NCBI RefSeq assembly: GCF_000716535.1 | Contig: NZ_JNWV01000009.1 | Span: forward strand, 124,001 to 188,000 | Reading direction: 5' to 3' | DNA: 64,000 bases | DNA from: Streptomyces flaveolus | GTDB lineage: Bacteria; Actinomycetota; Actinomycetes; Streptomycetales; Streptomycetaceae | Shown: positions 25,190 to 33,257 of the stretch, piece after piece | How the letters are laid out: each line of letters starts with the position of its first letter | Numbering within the stretch: the stretch's first letter is position 1 | Program-made: the position numbers and the translations under genes | The notes under the pieces: generated by a model | Seen by the model: the letters and a program-made list of their open reading frames with translations, nothing else | Databases searched by the model: none | Told to the model about the DNA's origin: nothing

Positions 25190-26629
25190 GTGAGCACCGA
25201 GCTGCGTCGTCTGCGCAACTACATCGACGGTGAGTTCCGGGACGCCGCCGACGGACGGACCACCGAGGTGGTCAACCCCGCGACGGGCGAGGCGTACGCC
25301 ACCGCGCCGCTGTCCGGGCAGGCGGACGTGGACGCCGCCATGGAGGCCGCCGCCCGCGCCTTCCCGGGCTGGCGCGACACCACGCCGGCCGAGCGGCAGA
25401 AGGCCCTCCTGAAGATCGCCGACGCCTTCGAGGAGCGCGCCGAGGAGCTGATCGCGGCCGAGGTGGAGAACACCGGCAAGCCGGTCGGGCTCACCCGCTC
25501 CGAGGAGATCCCGCCGATGGTCGACCAGATCCGCTTCTTCGCGGGCGCGGCCCGGATGCTGGAGGGCCGCTCGGCCGGCGAGTACATGGACGGGATGACC
25601 TCGATCATCCGCCGTGAGCCGGTCGGCGTCTGCGCGCAGGTCGCGCCGTGGAACTACCCGATGATGATGGCCGTGTGGAAGTTCGCCCCGGCCATCGCCG
25701 CCGGCAACACGGTCGTCCTCAAGCCGTCGGACACCACCCCGGCCTCCACCGTCCTGATCGCCGACATCATCGGCTCGATCCTGCCCAAGGGCGTCTTCAA
25801 CGTCATCTGCGGCGACCGCGACACCGGCCGCATGATGGTCGAGCACGACGTCCCGGCCATGGCCTCCATCACCGGCTCCGTGCGCGCCGGCATGTCCGTC
25901 GCCGAGTCCGCCTCCAAGGACCTCAAGCGGGTCCACCTTGAGCTGGGCGGCAAGGCCCCGGTCGTCGTCTTCGAGGACACCGACATCGCCAAGGCCGTCG
26001 AGGACATCTCCGTCGCCGGCTTCTTCAACGCCGGCCAGGACTGTACGGCCGCCACCCGCGTCCTCGTCCAGGAGTCGATCCACGACGAGTTCGTGGCCGC
26101 GCTCGCCAAGGCCGCGTCCGAGACCAAGACCGGCCAGCCGGACGACGAGGACGTGCTCTTCGGCCCGCTGAACAACCCCAACCAGCTCAAGCAGGTCTCC
26201 GGCTTCATCGAGCGCCTCCCCGCCCACGCCAAGGTCGAGGCGGGCGGCCAGCAGGTCGGCGACAAGGGCTACTTCTACGCCCCGACCGTCGTCTCCGGCC
26301 TGAAGCAGGACGACGAGATCATCCAGAACGAGGTCTTCGGCCCCGTCATCACCGTCCAGTCCTTCACCGACGAGGACCAGGCCGTCGAGTGGGCCAACGG
26401 CGTCGAGTACGCCCTCGCGTCCTCGGTGTGGACCAAGGACCACGCCCGCGCGATGCGCATGTCCAAGAAGCTCGACTTCGGCTGCGTGTGGATCAACACC
26501 CACATCCCGCTGGTCGCCGAGATGCCGCACGGCGGCTTCAAGAAGTCCGGCTACGGCAAGGACCTGTCGGCGTACGGCTTCGAGGACTACACGCGCATCA
26601 AGCACGTGATGACGTCCCTCGACGGCTGA
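25190..26629 (+). CDS. 4-aminobutyraldehyde dehydrogenase-type NAD aldehyde dehydrogenase
   Basis: Protein of 479 residues. GTG 25190 follows CAGGAGG. ALDH landmarks: CAQVAPWNYPMMMAVWKFAP, NTVVLKPSD, general base Glu in VHLELGGKAPVVVF and nucleophile Cys in FFNAGQDCTAATRV. The motif EVFGPVITVQSF is near the end. The GQDCTAATR variant is typical of PatD/gamma-aminobutyraldehyde dehydrogenases. With the divergent aminotransferase it would turn putrescine into GABA. A second ALDH of the same type occurs at 42425. It ends before a very strong hairpin. Confidence 0.92.
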   Translation: MSTELRRLRNYIDGEFRDAADGRTTEVVNPATGEAYATAPLSGQADVDAAMEAAARAFPGWRDTTPAERQKALLKIADAFEERAEELIAAEVENTGKPVGLTRSEEIPPMVDQIRFFAGAARMLEGRSAGEYMDGMTSIIRREPVGVCAQVAPWNYPMMMAVWKFAPAIAAGNTVVLKPSDTTPASTVLIADIIGSILPKGVFNVICGDRDTGRMMVEHDVPAMASITGSVRAGMSVAESASKDLKRVHLELGGKAPVVVFEDTDIAKAVEDISVAGFFNAGQDCTAATRVLVQESIHDEFVAALAKAASETKTGQPDDEDVLFGPLNNPNQLKQVSGFIERLPAHAKVEAGGQQVGDKGYFYAPTVVSGLKQDDEIIQNEVFGPVITVQSFTDEDQAVEWANGVEYALASSVWTKDHARAMRMSKKLDFGCVWINTHIPLVAEMPHGGFKKSGYGKDLSAYGFEDYTRIKHVMTSLDG

Positions 26630-26661
26630 CGGCCCCTGGGCCGATTGGTCGTCCACACGAC

Positions 26662-26717
26662 GGGACGGCATGCTTGCGGGGGGTCCCGGAACTCCCCCCC
26701 GCGAGCCCCTGCCGTCC
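26662..26717 (+). terminator. Large hairpin terminator after the aldehyde dehydrogenase gene
   Basis: GGGACGGCA at 26662-26670 pairs with TGCCGTCCC at 26709-26717. Inside, GCTTGCGGGGGG at 26672-26683 pairs with CCCCCCGCGAGC at 26694-26705 (one T-G pair) around a TCCCGGAACT loop. It includes the apparent ATG of the downstream potD remnant. Confidence 0.85.
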
Positions 26718-27609
26718 CGCCGCTGCCTCCTCGCCGCCCTCGGGAGCACCGCCGCGCCCGGTGCCCTGGGCGGCTGCGCAGTGCCCGCCGCGTACGTGGC
26801 GCCCGGTGACCGGGCCGTGGCCGACGACTCCGCGCGGTTCTTCGGCAAGATCAGCCCCGCGCTGATGAGCCACCGGTCCACCGGCCGCGATCTGATCGTC
26901 GTCAGCGACTGGATGTGCGCCCGGTACGTCCGGCTCGGCTGGGTCCAGGAGATCGACCGCGCCCACCAGCCGAACGTGGCCGGGCACCTCGACCCGCTGC
27001 TCCGCTCGCCCGCCTCCGACAAGGGCCGCCGGTTCACCGTGCCGTGGCAGTCCGGCATCACCGGCATCGCCTACAACCGCCGCGGACTCGGCCGCGAGAT
27101 ACGCCGTGTCTCCGACCTGTGAGCCGAGGACCTCAAGGGCCGCGTGACCCTGCTGTCCGGCCTGACGAGTCGTTCGCGCTGCTCATGCAGGGCAACGGCG
27201 TCGACATCACCCGGTGGACCGCGGACGACCTCCACCAGGTCTGCGACAGGTCGAGCGCGGGGTCCGCCGGGGCCGGATACGCCGGTTCACCGGCAACGAC
27301 TACACCAAGGACCTGGTCAGCGGGGACGTGTCCCCGAGGGGGGCGCCGAGCTGTGGTCGGACTCGCTGATGATCCCCGACCGGGACGTCTGCCCGGTCCC
27401 GGCGGCCCGCGAGGTCCTGGCCGCCCCCGAGGACAAGGACACGGCCGCCCTCGCCGACAACCCCTCTGATCTTCCCGGACTGCGGCATGCGCCGCCGTCT
27501 CGCCGTCGCCCGTGACATCACCTCCACGGAACGCCCGCAGTTCGCGCGGCGGTGGGACGGGATCTTGGGGCTCTGGCGCGAGGCCGTCCGCGGTGCCGGG
27601 TTCACTTGA
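26670..27609 (+). pseudogene. Decayed potD-like polyamine-binding protein gene
   Basis: Fragments in several frames align in order with the intact PotD at 44012. They are: a lipoprotein signal (SRRCLLAALGS, ending LGGC), FFGKI, GRDLIVVSDWM, RLGWVQEID, VPWQSGITGIAYNRR, then a TGA at 27120-27122. In later frames come DLKGRVTLLSG, ALLMQGNGVDITRWTADDL, RRFTGNDYTKDLVSGD and DKDTAALADNP. About 60 residues after the signal peptide are missing, and frameshifts follow the stop. It sits after an aldehyde dehydrogenase, mirroring the ALDH-potD order of the intact operon. Confidence 0.85.
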
Positions 27610-28504
27610 GGCCGCTGAGCATGACGCCCCTGATGTAGTACTTCTGCAGCAGCAGGAAGAGGACCAGGACCGGCAGGATGCTCAGGACGAGACCGGCCAT
27701 GACGATGGGCATCGTGCGGGTGGGGTCGACGTGGTCCTGGAGGAGCTGGATGCCGACGGGCAGGGTCATCACGTCCGGGTTGGCGGTCGAGACGAGCAGC
27801 GCCCAGATGTACTCGTTCCAGGCGTCGACGAAGGTCAGCAGCCCGAGCGTGACCAGGACCGGCTTGGTCTGCGGCACCACGATCCGCCACCACACGGCGA
27901 ACTCGCCGGCGCCGTCGATGCGCGCCGCCTCCAGCACCTCGTCCGGGATCGCGACCATGAACTGGCGGGTCAGGAAGATCCCGAAGCCGTTGACGAGGAA
28001 CGGCACGGCGAGCGCCGCGATGCTGACGGTCAGGCCCGCGCCGCCGCGCCCGAACAGGTCGTTGCCGCCCGCCAGCGGCCAGTGCACCAGGATCAGGAAG
28101 TGCGGGATGAAGAAGAGGAACGGCGGGAACATCATCGTGGACAGCACCAGGCGGAAGACGAAGTCCCGGCCGGGGAAGCGCAGTTTGGCCAGCGCGTACC
28201 CCGCGAGGGACGACGTGAGCAGCACCGATCCGGTGATCAGCGCGGTGGCGACGACGCTGTTGCGGAAGAGCACCGGCAGGTCCAACTGTCCGATCGCGGC
28301 CCGGTAGTTGGAGAGGTCGAACGCCTGGGGCAGGAAGCGGTACGGCAGTGTGCCGGACTCACCGGGGCCCTTGAAGGACGTCATCACCATGTCCAGGAAC
28401 GGCACCACCGTGAGCACGGCGCCGGTCACGACCACGAGGTACGACAGCCACGGGAAACGGCGACGGCTCACGCGTCCTGACTCCTTCACCCTCCCTCCGC
28501 TCAC
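27602..28504 (-). CDS. Carbohydrate ABC transporter permease (MalG/CUT1 type)
   Basis: About 300 residues with six membrane segments. The EAA loop reads EVLEAARIDGAGEFAVWWRI, typical of CUT1 sugar permeases, and the C-terminus QKYYIRGVMLSGLK is the classic MalG-like ending. GTG 28504 overlaps the stop of the first permease as GTGA; GTG 28471 behind AAGGAG is an alternative. Last gene of the five-gene operon that starts with the NamZ-like gene at 33088. It also closes against the potD remnant on the other strand with an 8-nt overlap. Confidence 0.9.
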   Translation of the reverse strand: MSGGRVKESGRVSRRRFPWLSYLVVVTGAVLTVVPFLDMVMTSFKGPGESGTLPYRFLPQAFDLSNYRAAIGQLDLPVLFRNSVVATALITGSVLLTSSLAGYALAKLRFPGRDFVFRLVLSTMMFPPFLFFIPHFLILVHWPLAGGNDLFGRGGAGLTVSIAALAVPFLVNGFGIFLTRQFMVAIPDEVLEAARIDGAGEFAVWWRIVVPQTKPVLVTLGLLTFVDAWNEYIWALLVSTANPDVMTLPVGIQLLQDHVDPTRTMPIVMAGLVLSILPVLVLFLLLQKYYIRGVMLSGLK

Positions 28505-29460
28505 GCGTCCTCCCCTGTGCGCCGGAACCACCACAACTGCGCCAGCGTGACCGCGAGGACCACCACGAACAGCACGAAGGCGGCGGCGCTCGCGGTGCCC
28601 CAGTCGCCGTAGCTGAAGGCCAGCCGGTACATCTCCAGCGCGGCCACGTTGGTCGCGTCACCCGGCCCGCCCTTGGTCATCACGATGATCAGCGCGAACG
28701 ACTGCAGGCCGGTGAGGAACTGGGTGACGCACACGAACAGCAGGGACGGCCGCAGCAGCGGCAGGGTGATCCTCCAGAAGACGGTGACGGGTCCGGCGCC
28801 GTCGAGCGCGGCGGCCTCGTAGTACGACTCGGGGATGGACTTCAGCCCGGCGGTCAGGACCAGGATCGCCGAGCCGAGCGAGGCCCAGGCCTGGACGACC
28901 ACCACCGAGGGCAGCGCGGTGTCCGGGTCCGCGAGGAACGCCACCGAGTCGAGTCCGACGGCGTTGAGGACGCCGTTGACCAGACCGCCCGGCTCGTACA
29001 TGTACTTCCACACGTTGCCGACGGCGACGACGGTGGTGACGATCGGCAGGAAGTACAAGGTCCGCCACAGCCCCTGGAACCGCAGCTTGTCGATGCAGGT
29101 GGCGACGAGCACCGAGCCGGCGAGGGCGAGGGCGACGGTGCCCAGGGCGAACAGCAGCGTATTGGTGAGGATCGGCGTCAGGAACGTCGATCCGTCCGCG
29201 AACAGGCCGGTGAAGTTGTCCAGGCCGACCGGCTCGATGTCGCTCAGGGCGAACCCGGACCAGCGGGACATGGACAGCAGCAGTGCGAAGCCGAGGGGCA
29301 GGACCAGGAAGACCGCGAAGAACAGCAGCACCGGCGCCAGGAAGAGGTAGGCGACGACGGTCTGGCGGCGCCGGTGGCGGGTACGGCCGTCGACGGCGGG
29401 CCCGGCGGTCCGCGCACCGGGGGCCCGTTCGGCCGTCTCCGGCACCAGGGCGTTCACCAT
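28501..29460 (-). CDS. Carbohydrate ABC transporter permease (MalF/CUT1 type)
   Basis: Protein of 319 residues. A basic N-terminus (RTRHRRRQTVVAYLFLAPVL) leads into six membrane segments. The EAA loop is ESYYEAAALDGAGPVTVFWR, followed by ITLPLLRPSLLFV. ATG 29460 overlaps the upstream binding-protein stop by 7 nt (ATGGTGA). It forms the heterodimeric channel with the next permease. No ATPase is in the operon, so a shared MsiK-type ATPase would be needed, the usual case in Streptomyces. Confidence 0.92.
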   Translation of the reverse strand: MVNALVPETAERAPGARTAGPAVDGRTRHRRRQTVVAYLFLAPVLLFFAVFLVLPLGFALLLSMSRWSGFALSDIEPVGLDNFTGLFADGSTFLTPILTNTLLFALGTVALALAGSVLVATCIDKLRFQGLWRTLYFLPIVTTVVAVGNVWKYMYEPGGLVNGVLNAVGLDSVAFLADPDTALPSVVVVQAWASLGSAILVLTAGLKSIPESYYEAAALDGAGPVTVFWRITLPLLRPSLLFVCVTQFLTGLQSFALIIVMTKGGPGDATNVAALEMYRLAFSYGDWGTASAAAFVLFVVVLAVTLAQLWWFRRTGEDA

Positions 29461-30836
29461 GAGCGCGCCACCTCCTGATCGACCTGACGGCGGGTGACGC
29501 GCAGCGCCTCCTCGACCGACCGCTGGCCGGTCCACAGCGCCTCGATGTTCTTGCGCAGCAGCGACTTGGCCTGCTGCGCGCCCGGCACGTTCGGCTCCGG
29601 TACCGCGTAGGCCAGCGCGTCCAGGAACGGCCGCAGGTTGGGATCGCCAGCCCCGTTCCCGCCGCCCGCGCCCAGGAGCGTCCGCATGTCGTCGGCGCGT
29701 CCGGTAAGGGAACCGACCGACACCTGGAGGGCGCTCATCCGGGTCGCCACCGCCCCCCTCGTGCCGCCCGTCTTCTCGGCGTTGAGCCAGCGCAGGAACT
29801 CCCAGGCCTCGCGCGGGTGCGCACTGGCCGTGTTGACCCCGAGCATGAAACCGGTGCAGAGCGTGGCGCGTTCGCCGCCCGCCTCCGGCAGGGGCACCGG
29901 CGCGACACCGACGTCGCGGTAGTCCTTGCCCATCAGGGTCCTCAGGCTCCCCGTCCACCAGCCGGCGCTGATCACCATGGCCACCTGCCCGGACGGGAAC
30001 GCGCGGTAGACGTTGACGCCGGGGGAGCTCGCCCCCTTGGCGACGAGGCGGTGCTCCAGGCCGAACACGGCCCGCCCGGCCGGTGAGTCGATGGCGGTGC
30101 TCCGGCCGTCCGCCGAGACGAACGTTCCGCCGGCGGAGTTGAGCAGCGCGAGCGTCTGGCCGACGGTGGTCGAGTCGTCGTAGGTCGACAGGCCGAAGCC
30201 CTGGACGAGCGTGTTGCCGTACCGGTCCCGCCTGGTGGTGCGGTAGGCCGCCTCCTCCAGCTCCCGCCAGGTGCGCGGCGGGCCGCCGAGGCCCGCCTCG
30301 CGCAGCAGCCGCTTGTTGTAGTACAGGGCGTACGTCTGGACCTCGGTGGGATAGCCGTACACCCTGCCGCCCACCGACGCGGCGCCGACCGCGGCGGCGC
30401 TGTAGCCGCGCCTGATCTCCTCGGCGTGCTCGGCCGGGGCGGGCCGCAGGACGCCGGCCCGGACGAGCTGGCCGTTCCACAGGCAGTACGGGTGGAGGAT
30501 GTCGGCGCCCTGACCGGCGGCCTGCCGGACCATGAACGTGGTCAGCAGGTCCGTGAACTCGACGGCCTTCGTCCGCACCTTGACCCGGTCGTGCGTGGCG
30601 TTCCACTCGTCCACCGGGCCCCGCAGCGCCTCCTTGAGCTCCCCGCTCGCGTAGTGGGAGAGCAGGGTCAGGACGATCGGGTCCCCGGGCCGCCCGGTGC
30701 CCCGGTGCGGTGCCGCGCAGCCGGAGGCGAGCAGCGCCGTGGGCAGCGCGAGTGCGAAGTGACGGCGGCTCGGGCCGGCCGTCCGCCGTGGCGACCGACG
30801 GGCGGGCAGGCCGTCGGAGGGGCTGCCCGGCGTCAT
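29454..30836 (-). CDS. Carbohydrate ABC transporter substrate-binding lipoprotein
   Basis: Protein of 460 residues. N-terminus has twin Arg and a lipobox (SRRHFALALPTALLASGC), so probably Tat-exported lipoprotein. The family-1 extracellular solute-binding fold is recognised by VDEWNATHDRVKV, GADILHPYCLWNGQLVRAG, TEVQTYALYYNKRLLREAGL and AWEFLRWLNAEKTGG. Ligand cannot be read off; the operon partner NamZ suggests an amino-sugar or muramyl compound. ATG 30836 overlaps the upstream gene's stop as ATGA. Confidence 0.9.
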   Translation of the reverse strand: MTPGSPSDGLPARRSPRRTAGPSRRHFALALPTALLASGCAAPHRGTGRPGDPIVLTLLSHYASGELKEALRGPVDEWNATHDRVKVRTKAVEFTDLLTTFMVRQAAGQGADILHPYCLWNGQLVRAGVLRPAPAEHAEEIRRGYSAAAVGAASVGGRVYGYPTEVQTYALYYNKRLLREAGLGGPPRTWRELEEAAYRTTRRDRYGNTLVQGFGLSTYDDSTTVGQTLALLNSAGGTFVSADGRSTAIDSPAGRAVFGLEHRLVAKGASSPGVNVYRAFPSGQVAMVISAGWWTGSLRTLMGKDYRDVGVAPVPLPEAGGERATLCTGFMLGVNTASAHPREAWEFLRWLNAEKTGGTRGAVATRMSALQVSVGSLTGRADDMRTLLGAGGGNGAGDPNLRPFLDALAYAVPEPNVPGAQQAKSLLRKNIEALWTGQRSVEEALRVTRRQVDQEVARSW

Positions 30837-31813
30837 CGGGCGGCCTCCCGGCGCAGGACGCGGAACACCCGGGTCGTGGTGAAGCCGGCCGCGCGGTACA
30901 GCCGCCCCGCCGGGGACCGTTCGCCGGTCCACAGGAACCACGCGCAGTGCGCGCCGCGCGCCCGCATCCGCTCCAGGACCAGGTGGAGCATGACCGTGCC
31001 GAGCCCGGTGCCGCGCATCTCCTCCAGCACGCCGAACGGGCCGAACCGCTCGTCGGCCGACGCGTACGCCCCGTGCATCGCCCAGCCGGCCAGGCGGCCC
31101 GACGGGTCCCGGGCGACGACGATCCGGTCGAGCGGCGTGCCGGCGGCCACGCACTCCCGGATCGCCCGCGCCCAGTCCGGGTTGAAGTGGCTCCCGGCGA
31201 GCGCCACCAGGTCCACCAGGTCGTCGTCGGACGGGGTGGCGAACAGGTAGCCGCAGGCCGCCAGTTCGTCCCGGCGGCGCGCGGCCACGTCGGGGAAGCG
31301 ATAGCCGACCAGGCCGCGGTCCATCGCCGCCGCCTCGTACAGGGTCCGGAAGCCCAGCGAGTCGAGGAGCTTCGCCGCTTCCGGGTACGTCTCGGCGTCC
31401 AGCCCGGGGAGGAGGTAGTTCGGGGTGTACGAGGAGAAGTCCACGCGGGTGCGGCCGTGGCCGTGCAGCCAGTCGAGGGCGTCGGTCAGCAGCCGGCGGC
31501 CGAGGCCGTGCCCACGGGCGGCCGGGTCGACGAAGAAGAACGGGATCCAGCCCTGCTCCGGCTCCAGGTCCGTGCCGCTCATCGGCGTCAGACGGCGCAC
31601 CGCGTAGGCCGCGCCGAGGACTCGGTCGCCGTCGACGGCGACCCGGAGCCCCTCCGGGTCGAAGTTGGCGTCGAGCAGCACCAGGGAGCGGAAGCGGTCC
31701 GGGGTGATGGGGTCGGCCGGCGCGCTCCGCCGCCACGCCTCCACCAGCCGAGGTCCGTCACCCACACGAAAGCCACGCGTTCCGGCCCGGGATGTCGTCG
31801 TGCGGTCGGTCAT
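30833..31813 (-). CDS. Protein with two GNAT N-acetyltransferase domains
   Basis: Protein of 326 residues. The first GNAT module (residues about 10-150) contains FFVDPAARGHGLGRRLLTDA, a good acetyl-CoA R/QxxGxG/A site. The second (about 175-325) has MRGTGLGTVMLHLVLERMRA and FLWTGERSPAGRLYRAAGF. Both look intact. Its place in an operon with a muramidase and a sugar importer suggests acetylation of an amino sugar or peptide intermediate, but that is inference. Its stop overlaps the binding-protein start; 69 nt separate it from the NamZ gene upstream. Confidence 0.88.
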   Translation of the reverse strand: MTDRTTTSRAGTRGFRVGDGPRLVEAWRRSAPADPITPDRFRSLVLLDANFDPEGLRVAVDGDRVLGAAYAVRRLTPMSGTDLEPEQGWIPFFFVDPAARGHGLGRRLLTDALDWLHGHGRTRVDFSSYTPNYLLPGLDAETYPEAAKLLDSLGFRTLYEAAAMDRGLVGYRFPDVAARRRDELAACGYLFATPSDDDLVDLVALAGSHFNPDWARAIRECVAAGTPLDRIVVARDPSGRLAGWAMHGAYASADERFGPFGVLEEMRGTGLGTVMLHLVLERMRARGAHCAWFLWTGERSPAGRLYRAAGFTTTRVFRVLRREAAR

Positions 31814-31882
31814 CGACGGGGTGTCCTTCCGTGGGTCACGGCCCCGGTCCCGGAGCCGGGGTGTACGACGGCAGCCGCGGGC

Positions 31883-33088
31883 TCAGGGGTAGAGCAGCAC
31901 CTCGGCGCCGGACCAGTCGGCGGGCGGTGCCGGCGGGGCGCACAGCGGCAGGGGGTCGTCGCCCGCGTCGACGGTGCGCCGCAACCGGTCGGACCCCCAC
32001 AGCAGGTCGATGAAGGGACGGCGGCCGGTCTCCCCGGTCCCGTCCGCGCCGGCGTCCGCGGTGTGCCAGGCGAAGTCGTCCGGGTACAGCCGCCGCAGTG
32101 TGGCGAGCATCGCGACGGCGGTGCGCACGGGAGCGAACGCCACGCGGTCGGTGACGTGGAGCTGGACCCCGCGCAGCGGCCGTCCGGCGTGCTTGTGGAA
32201 GGTCGGTACGAAGCGCAGGTCACGGAAGTGCACTCCCGGCAGGGCGAGTTCGGCGAGCGCGGGTGCGAACCGCGCGTCGATGTACGGAGCCCCGACGATC
32301 TCGAAGGGCTGCGTGGTGCCCCGGCCCTCCGAGAGATTCGTCCCCTCGAACAGGCAGGTGCCCGGGTAGACGGCGGCCGTGGCGGGCGTCGGGACGTTCG
32401 GCGAGGGCGCGATCCACGGCAGGCCGGTGGCCGCCGCGTCCATGGCGCGCTGCCAGCCGACCACCTCGATCACCGTCAACTCGGCTGGTCGTCCGGCGAC
32501 TTGGGGGACAGCGGAGGCGTTGAGGTGCCGGGCGAGTTCGCCGCAGGTGAGGCCGTGCCGGACAGGTATCGGGGCGCGCCCGACGAAGCTGGCCCACGCC
32601 GGGTCGAGCAGCGGGCCCTCGCTGACGAGCCCGCCGAGCGGATTCGGCCGGTCGGCGACCACGAACCGTACGCCCGTACGGGCCGCCGAGACCATCAGGT
32701 CGAACATCGTCCACACGTAGGTGTAGAACCGGGCCCCGATGTCCTGGAGGTCGAACACCAGGGCGTCGACGCCGCTGTCGCCCAGCAGGGTGTCGAGGCG
32801 GTCGCCGTCGCACCGATAGGTGTCGTGGACCGGCAGGCCGGTGGTGGGGTCCCGCCGGGCGGTCTCGCCCTCCCCGGCCTGGCCGGTCCCGTGCAGCCCG
32901 TGCTCGGGTCCGAACAGGGCGACCAGCGGCGCGCCGGCCGCGAGCAGCGCGGGCGCGGCGGGGCGCAGGTCGGGGAGGACGCCGGTGTGGTTGGTCACCA
33001 GCCCCAGCCGGCCGGGCCCGGCGAGTCCGGGCGACGCGTGCAGTCGTGCGATCCCGGTCGTCACCGCGACGCGGTCGTCCGTGCTCAT
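31883..33088 (-). CDS. DUF1343/NamZ-family exo-beta-N-acetylmuramidase
   Basis: Protein of 401 residues. The family (GH171, NamZ of Bacillus) removes non-reducing-end N-acetylmuramic acid from peptidoglycan fragments. Hallmarks seen: LGLVTNHTGV, ALFGPEHGLHGTGQAGE, VFDLQDIGARFYTYVWTM, DRPNPLGG and PIPVRHGLTCGELARHLN. WIAPSPNVPTPATAAVYPGT and GTNLSEGRGTTQPFEIVGAP follow. Length is right for the family core. No signal peptide is present (MSTDDRVAVTTGIARLHA), unlike secreted homologues, so it may work in the cytoplasm on imported disaccharides. First gene of the operon 33088-27602, behind a promoter at 33160-33131. Confidence 0.92.
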   Translation of the reverse strand: MSTDDRVAVTTGIARLHASPGLAGPGRLGLVTNHTGVLPDLRPAAPALLAAGAPLVALFGPEHGLHGTGQAGEGETARRDPTTGLPVHDTYRCDGDRLDTLLGDSGVDALVFDLQDIGARFYTYVWTMFDLMVSAARTGVRFVVADRPNPLGGLVSEGPLLDPAWASFVGRAPIPVRHGLTCGELARHLNASAVPQVAGRPAELTVIEVVGWQRAMDAAATGLPWIAPSPNVPTPATAAVYPGTCLFEGTNLSEGRGTTQPFEIVGAPYIDARFAPALAELALPGVHFRDLRFVPTFHKHAGRPLRGVQLHVTDRVAFAPVRTAVAMLATLRRLYPDDFAWHTADAGADGTGETGRRPFIDLLWGSDRLRRTVDAGDDPLPLCAPPAPPADWSGAEVLLYP

Positions 33089-33130
33089 CCGTTGCCCCGT
33101 CTGCCGGTGACGTCTCGAAGGGTGGGGCGC

Positions 33131-33160
33131 AATTTACTGGTATGTCCGGGAACTTTGCAA
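33131..33160 (-). promoter_or_regulatory. Candidate promoter of the NamZ/sugar-transport operon
   Basis: On the minus strand TTGCAA (33160-33155) and TAAATT (33136-33131) are 18 bp apart, in a rare AT-rich island 40-70 nt before the NamZ start codon. TTGCAA is itself a palindrome. A repressor site may overlap but I see no clear long operator. Confidence 0.55.
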
Positions 33161-33257
33161 TGATTCAGGGCGGTTCACGCCGAAGCGGCTGTTCGTACCG
33201 AAAGCGCCGTGGTCCGATCAGGTAGCGTCGGCCCCCACCGACAGCTTGGACATCGCC

